Shown here in pieces: positions 1-6,148 of a DNA stretch of 8,324 nt. The notes beneath the pieces are model-generated. The model was not told where the DNA came from. It did not search any database and was given only the letters and a program-made list of their open reading frames with translations. Numbering within the stretch: position 1 is the stretch's first letter; each line of letters opens with the position of its first letter. The DNA is from Methylobacterium sp. (GTDB lineage Bacteria > Pseudomonadota > Alphaproteobacteria > Rhizobiales > Beijerinckiaceae), in assembly GCA_021154065.1 (NCBI GenBank), contig JAJKJG010000369.1:1-8324 (forward strand), written 5' to 3'. Both the position numbers and the translations under genes were made by a program.

Positions 1-1046
1 GCGGTCTTCGGCAGCGACTGGCAGGTGAGCGCGTAGCCGGCCGCGATCTCCCAGGGCTCGAGCGAGTAGTTCTGGATCATCTCGACCTCGCCCTCGACGA
101 TCTTCGCCCGACAGGTGCAGCACATGCCGCCCCGGCAGGAATAGGGCAGGTCGAGCCCGGCGCGCAGCGCCGCATCGACGATCGCCTCGCCTTCCGCGAC
201 CGGGAAGGAATGGCGCACGCCGTCGAGGATGACCTCGGCGATCGCCTTCGGGGTCTCGTCGACGATGATCGGCCGCGGCGCCGGCCGCCCGGCGCCGCCC
301 TCGGCCGGAGTGAAGCGCTCAAAATGGATCTGCTCGTCGCGAAGTCCGAGCGTCTTCAGCGCCGCCTCGGCGTCCTCGAGCATGCCGCTCGGGCCGCAGA
401 CGAAGACGTGGTCGACCTCGCTCGCCGGCACCACGGCGCGCAGCAGCAGCGCGATCTTCCCGGCGTCGAGACGCCCGTTGAGGATCGGGACGTCCTGCGC
501 CTCGCGCGACAGGATGTGGAATACCGACAGGCGCTCGACGAAGCGGTCCTTCAAGTCCTCGAGCGTTTCGCGGAAGATGATGCTCGCGCTGGTGCGGTTG
601 CCATAGAACAGGAAGAAGCGGCTCCGCGGCTCGCGCGTCAGCGCCGATTTCACGATCGACAGAATCGGCGTGATGCCGGAGCCGCAGGCAAGACCGACAT
701 AGGTGCGCACCGCCTCGGGCTCCGGCGCGACGCCGAAGCGGCCCATCGGCGTCATTACCTCGAGCGTCTGGCCCGGCCTGATCGCCTCGCCGAGAAGCCC
801 GGAGAAGCGCCCGCCGGCGATCTTCTTCACCGCCACCCTGAGCTCGCCGTCGTCGAGCCCGGAGCAGATCGAATAGGAGCGCCGCAGCTCCTGGCCCTCG
901 TGCTCGACCTTCAGCGTCAGGTACTGGCCGGGCGTGAAGCGATAGGCCTCAGCGAGCGCGTCCGGCACCGCGAAGGCGATCGACACCGCGTCCGGAGTCT
1001 CCGGACGGATCTCCGTGATCGTGAGCGGGTGGAAGTGCGGGGTCAC
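1..1046 (-). CDS. paaE: PaaE, reductase subunit of phenylacetyl-CoA epoxidase (3' end cut by window)
   Basis: PaaE passes electrons from NAD(P)H through FAD and a [2Fe-2S] centre to the di-iron site of PaaA in the cytoplasmic epoxidase complex. Seen here are 348 complete codons. The N-terminal ferredoxin-reductase FAD domain carries RRSYSICS at about residues 55-62. The NAD-binding part has GLACGSGITPILS (118-130) and VFVCGPSGM (214-222). The C-terminal plant-type ferredoxin domain has Cys304, Cys309, Cys312 and Cys342 in the expected CX4CX2C...C pattern. The family is usually about 355-360 residues, so only about ten are missing. The GTG start lies four bases after the paaD stop and has no clear ribosome site, which suggests translation coupled to paaD. 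The order paaD-paaE is the standard one. The call is secure; the exact start is slightly less so, but no ATG competes. Confidence 0.97.
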   Translation of the reverse strand, partial: MTPHFHPLTITEIRPETPDAVSIAFAVPDALAEAYRFTPGQYLTLKVEHEGQELRRSYSICSGLDDGELRVAVKKIAGGRFSGLLGEAIRPGQTLEVMTPMGRFGVAPEPEAVRTYVGLACGSGITPILSIVKSALTREPRSRFFLFYGNRTSASIIFRETLEDLKDRFVERLSVFHILSREAQDVPILNGRLDAGKIALLLRAVVPASEVDHVFVCGPSGMLEDAEAALKTLGLRDEQIHFERFTPAEGGAGRPAPRPIIVDETPKAIAEVILDGVRHSFPVAEGEAIVDAALRAGLDLPYSCRGGMCCTCRAKIVEGEVEMIQNYSLEPWEIAAGYALTCQSLPKT

Positions 1047-1050
1047 CGAA

Positions 1051-1599
1051 TCAGATGCACTTGAAATGGTCGAACGGCTCGCGGCAGCTCTGGCAACGCC
1101 ACAGCGCTTTGCATGCGGTCGAGCCGAACTCGGCGAGCTTCTCGGTATCCGCCGACCCGCATTGCGGGCAGGCGATCGTCTCGACGCCGAAGAGCGCGCG
1201 CCGCGACGCCTTCGGGGCCGGCGGCGCGATGCCGTAGTCCTTGAGCTTGCGGCGGCCGTCCTGGGACATCCAGTCGGTCGTCCAGGCCGGCGAGAGCACC
1301 GTCTTGACCCGCGCATCGGCGATGCCGGCGCGCGCCAGCGCCAGCTCGACCTCGAGCCTGATGACCGTCATCGCCGGGCAGCCCGAATAGGTCGGGGTGA
1401 TCGAGACCTCGACCGTGCCGTCATCGGCGATCGCGACATCGCGCAGCACGCCCAGATCTTCGATGGTGAGGACCGGCACTTCGGGATCGACGACCGAAGC
1501 GGCGGCGGCCCAGGCGCGCGCGCGAAGCTCCTCGCCCCGCTTGCGGGGAGAGGCCGACTCGCCGAAGGCGGGCCGGTGAGGGGCCGGCGCAGCGCTCAC
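1051..1599 (-). CDS. paaD: PaaD, MIP18-family protein of the phenylacetyl-CoA epoxidase system
   Basis: PaaD belongs to the MIP18/DUF59 family and is needed for an active epoxidase, probably in Fe-S or metal-centre maturation. The 182-residue product shows VVDPEVPVLTIEDLGVLRDV (36-55), the YSGCPA motif (71-76) with the conserved Cys74, and WTTDWM (106-111). A C-terminal zinc-ribbon-like tail has CPQC (144-147), Cys163, CQSC (169-172) and a final Cys181. The GTG start overlaps the paaC stop as GTGA and has GGGAG seven bases upstream. No other usable start codon lies between it and the conserved domain. Residues about 6-24 are unlike the family and are encoded by a palindromic repeat element, so the N-terminus looks extended by an in-frame insertion. 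The frame stays open upstream to 1926 inside paaC; that extension is not believed to be translated. Confidence 0.95.
   Translation of the reverse strand: MSAAPAPHRPAFGESASPRKRGEELRARAWAAAASVVDPEVPVLTIEDLGVLRDVAIADDGTVEVSITPTYSGCPAMTVIRLEVELALARAGIADARVKTVLSPAWTTDWMSQDGRRKLKDYGIAPPAPKASRRALFGVETIACPQCGSADTEKLAEFGSTACKALWRCQSCREPFDHFKCI
1530..1583. repeat. Palindromic (REP-like) repeat inside paaD
   Basis: This 54-base element has two hairpins. The first stem is CCCCGC-TT-GCGGGG (1535-1548), extended by CCTC/GAGG after one mismatch to span 1530-1553. The second is CGCC-GAA-GGCG (1560-1570). The flank GTGAGGGG follows at 1576-1583. This layout is a recurring style of dispersed intergenic palindrome in alphaproteobacterial genomes (recognised from general knowledge, not searched). 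Here it lies wholly within the translated start of paaD. Its length is a multiple of three, so the reading frame is kept. Confidence 0.7.
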
Positions 1600-2366
1600 C
1601 AGTTCGCTCCCGGATAGGCGCGCTGCAGGAACTGCAGATCGGCGAGGATGAAGCCAAGATGCTCGGAGTGGCGCCCGGCGCGGCCGCCGGTCTGCATCCA
1701 TTGCTCGGGCGGGCGCGCGAGCGTCGCCTCGGCGAGCACCCGGTCGATGGTCTCGTCCCATTCGGGGCGCAGGCCTTGCGGATCGACGGCGATGCCGCGC
1801 TGGGCGAGGCCGCGCTCGATCGCGTCGATCTCGAACAGCTCGCCGGTGTACATCCACAGCTCGTCGAGCGCGGCTTGCGCGCGGGCATGGCTCTCGGCCG
1901 TGCCGTCGCCGAGGCGGATGAGCCATTCGGACGCGTGGCGCAGGTGGTAGACGGCCTCCTTTTCGGCCTTAGCAGCGATTGACGCAAGCGTCTCGTCGCG
2001 CGACGAGGCGAGCGCGCGCCAGAAGGGCGCCATGAGGGCCGCGTAGAGGAACTGCCGTGCGATGGTGACGGCGAAATCGCCGTTCGGCTGCTCGACGAGG
2101 AGCACGTTGCGGTACTCGCCGGCGTCGCGCAGATAGGCGAGCGCGTCCTCGTCGCGACCCTCGCCCTCGACCGCCGCCGCGTAGGCATAGAGCGACCGCG
2201 CCTGGCCGATGAGGTCGAGGGCGATGTTCGCGAGCGCGATGTCCTCCTCGAGCATCGGCGCGTGGCCGCACCATTCTGACAGACGGTGCCCGAGCACGAG
2301 CGCATTGTCGGCAAGGCGCAACGTGTATTGCACGAGCGGGGTGTCGGCGGCCGTGATGGTGGTCAT
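1596..2366 (-). CDS. paaC: PaaC, structural subunit of phenylacetyl-CoA epoxidase
   Basis: PaaC is the ferritin-fold partner that forms the core heterodimer with PaaA but does not itself hold the active di-iron site. The 256-residue product, slightly longer than the roughly 248 of the E. coli protein, contains LADNALVLGHRLSEWCG (18-34), EEDIALANIALDLIGQARSLY (40-60) and HSEHLG (233-238), all typical of the family. Its stop overlaps the paaD start by four bases. Upstream, the usual neighbour paaB is displaced by about 830 bases holding an unrelated gene pair. No good Shine-Dalgarno sequence is visible before the ATG, so paaC may have lost coupling to paaB and depend on the new upstream gene or a weak site. 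Identification is secure. Confidence 0.97.
   Translation of the reverse strand: MTTITAADTPLVQYTLRLADNALVLGHRLSEWCGHAPMLEEDIALANIALDLIGQARSLYAYAAAVEGEGRDEDALAYLRDAGEYRNVLLVEQPNGDFAVTIARQFLYAALMAPFWRALASSRDETLASIAAKAEKEAVYHLRHASEWLIRLGDGTAESHARAQAALDELWMYTGELFEIDAIERGLAQRGIAVDPQGLRPEWDETIDRVLAEATLARPPEQWMQTGGRAGRHSEHLGFILADLQFLQRAYPGANW
1607..1611 (-). promoter_or_regulatory. Ribosome binding site of paaD
   Basis: On the minus strand GGGAG lies seven bases before the GTG at 1599-1597, inside the last codons of paaC. It supports the GTG that overlaps the paaC stop as the true paaD start, and therefore that the palindromic element just downstream is translated. Confidence 0.65.
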
Positions 2367-2411
2367 TGGTGAGCGGTCACATGCGTCGGTGTATTTTCAT
2401 GCGAGCGGACC

Positions 2412-2455
2412 ATCGAGGAGCCGTCTACGCTTGGGCGAACCGGGGCCTCCTCGAT
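2412..2455. repeat. 9-bp inverted repeat spanning the DUF4279 stop codon
   Basis: ATCGAGGAG at 2412-2420 and CTCCTCGAT at 2447-2455 are perfect reverse complements separated by 26 bases, and they bracket the DUF4279 stop (2427-2425). In RNA read from the minus strand this could form a stem ahead of paaC. There is no U-run, so a classical intrinsic terminator is unlikely. It could be an RNA-processing or stabilising stem, a remnant of the insertion boundary, or chance. Confidence 0.4.
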
Positions 2456-2916
2456 TCCTCAATGTCGACGTCAAAATCGGTTTCGATGAACCCGTGAATC
2501 TGTCGGATAAGCTCTTGAAACGCCCGAGGAATTGTTGGGGCCTTAGCTCCTGACGAGCCGTGCCAAAAACATGTTACGACTGGCCGCAGCGAACAGCGAT
2601 CAACAATTCGCCTCAGCTTAGAAACACGTGTCGTATTTTTGGAATACGTAGGCTCTCCAACAATCAAATCAGCGATGACACGGAGGTGATCCTGAAGGCG
2701 TCCGCTTCTGACGACGCCGTCTGTACTGAAGTACCAAACGCCCGTCTTCCCAATTACACCGTCACTTCGCGAACCAGCATGGTAGCGCTCTCCTTTCTTG
2801 TAGCTACGGGTGGGCGCGATGCCTAGTAGTAGCGTCAGTTCCTCAGGATCGAGCATGTCTCCCGCGAAACGTAGCGTGGCAAACGCCTTCAGCGAGCGTG
2901 ACTTCTCAGATTTCAT
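2425..2916 (-). CDS. DUF4279 domain protein, possible immunity protein
   Basis: The 163-residue product matches the general form of DUF4279. It opens with ATLRFAGDMLDPEELTLLLGIAPTR-type sequence (13-37), then KKGERY (40-45), then VWYFST (60-65), and ends with FIETDFDVDIE (143-153). No signal peptide or membrane segment is seen, so it is presumably cytoplasmic. The function of the family is not established. The ATG start overlaps the end of the upstream small ORF by 11 bases (ATGAAATCTGA), pointing to coupled translation of a pair. The frame is open further upstream to 3057, but that extension runs through the neighbouring gene and lacks family resemblance. Base composition is about 52% G+C over 2461-2940 by hand count, against about 72% in two sampled lines of paaC, so the gene is probably foreign. 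An immunity role is inferred from arrangement only. Confidence 0.75.
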   Translation of the reverse strand: MKSEKSRSLKAFATLRFAGDMLDPEELTLLLGIAPTRSYKKGERYHAGSRSDGVIGKTGVWYFSTDGVVRSGRLQDHLRVIADLIVGEPTYSKNTTRVSKLRRIVDRCSLRPVVTCFWHGSSGAKAPTIPRAFQELIRQIHGFIETDFDVDIEESRRPRFAQA

Positions 2917-3175
2917 CGAAGATGTTCCCAATCTGACTTCCGTTCTCGTCGGTGACATCACCGTCGTCGTATATGATAACGCGATCCGGGCCGTGAAGGT
3001 TGTTAGAGGCTTTGATCTTATGAATCGCTGTTCGAAGCTGCCAACGCTCGATCCCAAGTTGATCGCTCACGTAGTCGGTTGGATTGGTGCTCTTGTCCCA
3101 AATGATCGCACTCAAACGCACTAGCCCCCATCCTACCTCAGCCTGGCTCGACGGCCCAGGGCCAAGCACCATCAT
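2906..3175 (-). CDS. Small unrecognised protein upstream of DUF4279, possible toxin domain
   Basis: I do not recognise this family with certainty. From the ATG at 3175 it would be 89 residues. The clear protein-like part begins at about residue 20 with LSAIIWDKSTNPTDY. A helix-turn-helix-like stretch follows, QLGIERWQLRTAIHKIK (39-55), then a compact segment DRVIIYDDGDVTDENGSQIGNI (64-85), and it ends at the DUF4279 start. This resembles the detached C-terminal module of a polymorphic toxin, where a short variable domain is followed at once by its immunity gene; a small DNA-binding regulator is the alternative. No secretion domain is present. The start is uncertain: TTG 3199, ATG 3175, ATG 3172 and GTG 3121 (71 residues) are all in frame, and GTG 3121 follows a G-rich stretch. 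The ORF begins only 24 bases after paaB, or directly after its stop if TTG 3199 is used. Confidence 0.6.
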   Translation of the reverse strand: MMVLGPGPSSQAEVGWGLVRLSAIIWDKSTNPTDYVSDQLGIERWQLRTAIHKIKASNNLHGPDRVIIYDDGDVTDENGSQIGNIFDEI

Positions 3176-3199
3176 GCGCACCGTGTGCTCCCGCAGCAA

Positions 3200-3487
3200 C
3201 TACATATGCCCCACCTCATCCGGCACCTCGTAGAAGGTCGGGTGGCGGTAGACCTTCGACGCCGTCGGCTCGAACAGCACGTCCTTGTCGGAGGGGTCCG
3301 AGGCGACGATCGCGGCGGAGGGCACGACCCAGATCGACAGGCCCTCGCCGCGGCGCGTGTAGACGTCCCGCGCCGCCTGCAGCGCCATCTCGGAATCGGC
3401 CGCGTGCAACGATCCGACATGCTTGTGGGCAAGGCCGTTGCGGGAGCGGATGAACACCTCCCAGAGGGGAATATTGAGTTCGGTCAT
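3200..3487 (-). CDS. paaB: PaaB, small subunit of phenylacetyl-CoA epoxidase
   Basis: PaaB is the small subunit that helps assemble the PaaABCE complex, linking PaaAC units. The 95-residue product is full length and very typical: WEVFIRSRNGLAHKHVGSLHA (9-29), RDVYTRRGEG (40-49), IWVVPS (52-57) and a C-terminal YRHPTFYEVPDEVGHM. The start is the ATG at 3487 and the stop is TAG. It is separated from paaA by 102 bases carrying a palindromic repeat, and is followed by the foreign cassette rather than by paaC. Confidence 0.97.
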   Translation of the reverse strand: MTELNIPLWEVFIRSRNGLAHKHVGSLHAADSEMALQAARDVYTRRGEGLSIWVVPSAAIVASDPSDKDVLFEPTASKVYRHPTFYEVPDEVGHM

Positions 3488-3499
3488 GTCACCACCGTG

Positions 3500-3584
3500 G
3501 TCATCCCGGCCGAAGCGAGCGGAGAACCAAAAAGGCTATTCGACGCGCGATCCCGGATCGCCGCTTCGCGCCGTCCGGGATGAC
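3500..3584. repeat. Palindromic (REP-like) element between paaA and paaB
   Basis: GTCATCCCGG at 3500-3509 and CCGGGATGAC at 3575-3584 form a perfect 10-base inverted repeat. Nested inside are CGAAGCG (3511-3517) with CGCTTCG (3562-3568) and an inner GATCCCGGATC palindrome (3549-3559). An imperfect hairpin with these GTCATCCCGG ends is a dispersed intergenic element known to me from Hyphomicrobiales genomes. It fills almost the whole paaA-paaB gap. It could fold in the operon mRNA and affect stability or relative expression. It is a different element from the one in paaD. Confidence 0.75.
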
Positions 3585-3589
3585 GTTGA

Positions 3590-4582
3590 TCACGCCGCCT
3601 CCGCCCGCTGCTCACGCCGCAGCCGCTTCTCCGCGAACGCCATCGCCGCCTCCCGCACCCAGGCTCCATCCTCATGCGCCTTCTGACGCGCCTTCAGGCG
3701 CTGGCGGTTGCACGGGCCGTTACCGGCGACGACCTCCTTGAACTCGGCCCAGTCGATCTCGCCGAAGGTCCAGTGGCCGGCGGCTTCGTCGAAGCGCAGC
3801 TCCGGGTCCGGAAACGTCAAGCCGAGATGGAGGCCTTGCGGGACGGTCGCGTCGACGAATTTCTGGCGCAGCTCGTCGTTCGAGAAGCGCTTGACCTTCC
3901 AGCGCATCGAGCGGTCGGAGTGCTGGCTCTCGCGGTCGGAGGGCCCGAACATCATCAGCGACGGCCACCACCAGCGGTTCAACGCGTCCTGCGCCATCGC
4001 CTTCTGCTGCGCCGTGCCGCGCGAAAGCGTCAGCATGATCTCGTAGCCCTGGCGCTGATGGAAGCTCTCCTCCTTGCAGATGCGGATCATCGCCCGCGCG
4101 TAAGGCCCGTATGAGCAGCGGCAGAGCGGGATCTGGTTCATGATCGCGGCGCCGTCGACGAGCCAGCCGATGGCGCCGATGTCGGCCCAGGTCAGCGTCG
4201 GGTAGTTGAAGATCGAGGAGTACTTGGCGCGGCCCTCGAGCAGCTGCGCGACGAGTTCCTCGCGCGAGACGTTCAGCGTCTCGGCGGCGGCATAGAGATA
4301 GAGCCCATGCCCGCCCTCGTCCTGGACCTTGGCGAGGAGGGCCGCCTTGCGGCGCAGCGACGGCGCCCGGGTGATCCAGTTACCCTCGGGCAGCATGCCG
4401 ACGATCTCGGAATGGGCGTGCTGCGAGATTTGCCGCACGAGAAGGCGGCGATAAGCCTCCGGCATCCAGTCGTTCGGCTCGACCTTCTCCTCGCCGTCGA
4501 CGCGGGCCTGGAAGCGCGCCTCGCGCTCCGGATCCTCGCCCGGGCCAATCGCCTCGCGGGTGTTGAGGGCTTGCGTGTACAT
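3590..4582 (-). CDS. paaA: PaaA, catalytic subunit of phenylacetyl-CoA epoxidase
   Basis: PaaA is the di-iron oxygenase subunit that converts phenylacetyl-CoA to its ring-1,2-epoxide with O2 in the cytoplasm. The 330-residue product is slightly longer than the E. coli protein (about 309), mainly at the ends. The ferritin-like iron-binding residues are visible: Glu59 in [17 protein letters not shown], an ExxH at Glu89-His92 in [10 protein letters not shown], and a second ExxH at Glu172-His175 in [12 protein letters not shown]. Other family blocks are [17 protein letters not shown] (203-219) and GNGPCNRQR (287-295). The ATG at 4582 has AGGA nine bases upstream. The frame is open further to 5035, but that part does not resemble PaaA and overlaps a divergent gene. 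It is the first gene of the operon as seen here. Confidence 0.97.
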   Translation of the reverse strand: MYTQALNTREAIGPGEDPEREARFQARVDGEEKVEPNDWMPEAYRRLLVRQISQHAHSEIVGMLPEGNWITRAPSLRRKAALLAKVQDEGGHGLYLYAAAETLNVSREELVAQLLEGRAKYSSIFNYPTLTWADIGAIGWLVDGAAIMNQIPLCRCSYGPYARAMIRICKEESFHQRQGYEIMLTLSRGTAQQKAMAQDALNRWWWPSLMMFGPSDRESQHSDRSMRWKVKRFSNDELRQKFVDATVPQGLHLGLTFPDPELRFDEAAGHWTFGEIDWAEFKEVVAGNGPCNRQRLKARQKAHEDGAWVREAAMAFAEKRLRREQRAEAA

Positions 4583-4804
4583 GCGGTGCGTTCCTGGAGA
4601 AGGCCGGCCTACCACATAAAACCATCTGGGCGCAGCCCGAAGCCCCCGCAAGCCGCCTGAGCCAAGCCATCGGCAGAGCGTGACTCTCGGGAGCTGACGA
4701 CCGAGTTTCCGCGCCGCCGTCTCTGGACTCCTGGCGCGCGTCGGGGGAAAGCTCGCCCTTCGCCGGCTGGCGGGCGTCCGCTGGCGGCTCAGGGGTTTCG
4801 CGGA
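4583..4804. promoter_or_regulatory. Divergent intergenic region between paaA and the GDPD gene
   Basis: These 222 bases separate two divergent genes, so the paa operon promoter should lie here. On the minus strand AGGA at 4595-4592 is a plausible paaA ribosome site. A perfect 10-base palindrome, AGGCCGGCCT, lies at 4601-4610, just upstream. The only A+T-rich spot is around 4610-4623 (accacataaaacca), but no convincing -35/-10 pair could be assigned on either strand. No regulator gene (paaR or paaX type) is in the window. Confidence 0.4.
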
Positions 4805-5806
4805 ATGAACCTCGCGCGCGCGCTCGCGGCGCTGCTGCTGCTTGTCGCGCCGGCACAAGGCGCCGATCAAAGGGCCGTCGAGTCGAGACCTTTCGACTTG
4901 CAAGGCCATCGCGGCGCGCGCGGGCTCGCGCCCGAGAACACGCTTGCCGCCTTCGCGAAGGCACTCGCGATCGGCGTTTCGACGCTCGAGCTCGACCTCG
5001 GCATGACCCGCGACGGCATCCTCGTCGTCCATCACGATGCGCGGCTCAACCCGGACACCACGCGCGGTCCGGACGGCCAGTTCCTAAGCGAGGTCGGGCC
5101 GGCGATCCGATCGCTGACCTTCGCGGAGCTGTCCGGCTACGACGTCGGGCGGCTGAAGCCGCGTACGCCCTACGGGCGCCGCCTTGCCGCCCAGGAGCCG
5201 GCGGACGGGGCCCGCATCCCGCGCCTCGCCGAGGTGTTCGACCTCGTTCGCCGCGCCGGGGCCGACCACGTCCGCTTCAACATCGAGACCAAGCTCGCGC
5301 CCGGCAGCCACGACTCGCCGGATCCCGAGCCCTTCGCCAAGGCCGTCGCCGAGGCGGTGCGCGCGGCCGGGATGGAGCGCCGCGTGATCGTGCAGTCGTT
5401 CGACTGGCGCACCCTCAAGGCGTTCGAAGCCATCGCGCCCGAGCTCGTCCGCTCGTGCCTGACGAGCGAGGGCCATTTCGACACCATGCAGAAGGGCGTC
5501 GACGGCCCCTCCCCCTGGACCGCCGGGCTCGACATCGACCAGTTCGGCGGGTCCGTGACCGCCCTCGTCAAGGGCGCCGGCTGCCAGGTCTGGTCGCCCT
5601 CCTTCCGCGACCTGACCGAGGAGCGCCTCAGCGGGGCGAAGGAGCTCGGGCTCGCCGTCATCCCGTGGACCGTCAACGCGCCGGAGAACATGGCCCGGCT
5701 CATCGATTGGGGCGTCGACGGCCTCATCACCGACTATCCCGATCGCGCCCGCGCCGTCATGGCGGCGAAGGGCCTGCCGCTTCCCCCGCCTGTTGACGCA
5801 AGGTAG
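4805..5806 (+). CDS. Exported glycerophosphodiester phosphodiesterase
   Basis: The enzyme hydrolyses glycerophosphodiesters, from phospholipid turnover, to glycerol-3-phosphate and an alcohol. The 333-residue product begins with a signal peptide (hydrophobic core about residues 6-15, likely cleavage after AQGA at 20), so it should act in the periplasm. The GDPD TIM-barrel motifs are present: [13 protein letters not shown] with His35, Arg36 and Glu44; [11 protein letters not shown] with Glu62 and Asp64; VVHHD with His77; FNIETK with Glu161 and Lys163; and DGLITDYPD at 305-313. It matches periplasmic GlpQ/UgpQ-type proteins, but I cannot separate subtypes. It is transcribed divergently from paaA and has no glycerol-3-phosphate transporter genes beside it. 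Its G+C and codon use match the paa genes. The ATG at 4805 gives a clean signal peptide. Confidence 0.92.
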   Translation: MNLARALAALLLLVAPAQGADQRAVESRPFDLQGHRGARGLAPENTLAAFAKALAIGVSTLELDLGMTRDGILVVHHDARLNPDTTRGPDGQFLSEVGPAIRSLTFAELSGYDVGRLKPRTPYGRRLAAQEPADGARIPRLAEVFDLVRRAGADHVRFNIETKLAPGSHDSPDPEPFAKAVAEAVRAAGMERRVIVQSFDWRTLKAFEAIAPELVRSCLTSEGHFDTMQKGVDGPSPWTAGLDIDQFGGSVTALVKGAGCQVWSPSFRDLTEERLSGAKELGLAVIPWTVNAPENMARLIDWGVDGLITDYPDRARAVMAAKGLPLPPPVDAR

Positions 5807-5878
5807 AATTGCGCGTCTTGAACCCGGCTCGGCAACGGCCCACCTTATGTTGATGTCCCGACGAGAGGGAACGCGGTG

Positions 5879-6108
5879 ATGGTTGAGCGCGTGGATTTTG
5901 CCGGGAAGGTCGTGCGGATCGAACGCGACGGCTTCGGCGTCATCGAATTCGATCGTTCCATCGGCGCCAACACGCACGGCATTTTCTCGACCGCGTCAGC
6001 GAACCGAGCCTGCCCTTCGACCGGCTGAAACCGGGGGTCAAGGTGTTCGGAACGGCAGAACCTGGTGACCGCGATCTGGCTACCATCAAGACGCTTAAGG
6101 TAGGTTAG
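5879..6108 (+). pseudogene. Small frameshifted gene, function unknown
   Basis: From the ATG at 5879, with gagaggga upstream as a possible ribosome site, the frame encodes VDFAGKVVRIERDGFGVIEF and continues to about GIFST. It then runs into non-protein-like sequence and stops at 6028 (49 residues). The -1 frame picks up immediately with SEPSLPFDRLKPGVKVFGTAE, continues DRDLATIKTLKVG and stops at 6108. Joined near 5990-6000 by restoring one base, the product would be about 76 residues and looks like one small beta-rich protein. I do not know its family name. It is either a real single-base deletion (pseudogene), a sequencing error, or less likely a programmed shift. The gap from the GDPD stop to here (5807-5878) shows nothing else. 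Confidence 0.55.
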
Positions 6109-6148
6109 GCTAACGAAAGCCCGTTCGTACGCCACCAATGATATCGCT

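Larger units (their letters stand above)
2425..3175 (-). other. Lower-G+C two-gene cassette interrupting paaB-paaC
   Basis: In related operons paaB is normally followed at once by paaC. Here about 830 bases with markedly lower G+C separate them, holding the small ORF and the DUF4279 gene in the same orientation. Both flanking paa genes are complete, so the insertion left the operon usable. No transposase, integrase, terminal inverted repeat or convincing target-site duplication is visible, so the mechanism and exact borders are unknown. The first 50 or so bases after paaB are G+C-rich and may belong to the host operon. Confidence 0.65.

Noticed and set aside
210..1064. Plus-strand open frame of 284 codons
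   Set aside because: It is antisense to paaE, which has complete FAD, NAD and [2Fe-2S] motifs.
1051..1926. 291-codon open frame extending paaD upstream through paaC
   Set aside because: The extra part is arginine-rich out-of-frame translation of paaC; the GTG at 1599 with a ribosome site and stop/start overlap fits PaaD length.
2425..3057. 210-codon start for the DUF4279 gene
   Set aside because: The added 47 residues overlap the better-formed small ORF in another frame and lack DUF4279 resemblance; the ATG at 2916 starts right at the domain.
2397..3178. TCATGCG direct repeat at 2397-2403 and 3172-3178 flanking the cassette as a target-site duplication
   Set aside because: A 7-base match within about 800 bases is expected by chance, CATGCG also occurs at 2380, and no terminal inverted repeats or transposase accompany it.
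3590..5035. 481-codon version of paaA
   Set aside because: Sequence before residue MYTQ is not PaaA-like and crosses the divergent GDPD gene; the ATG at 4582 has AGGA upstream.
5818..5850. TTGAAC (5818-5823) and TTATGT (5845-5850) as a promoter for the small frameshifted gene
   Set aside because: The spacer is 21 bases and both hexamers match poorly.
5084..5977. Minus-strand open frame of 297 codons
   Set aside because: It is antisense to the GDPD gene, which has all catalytic motifs.
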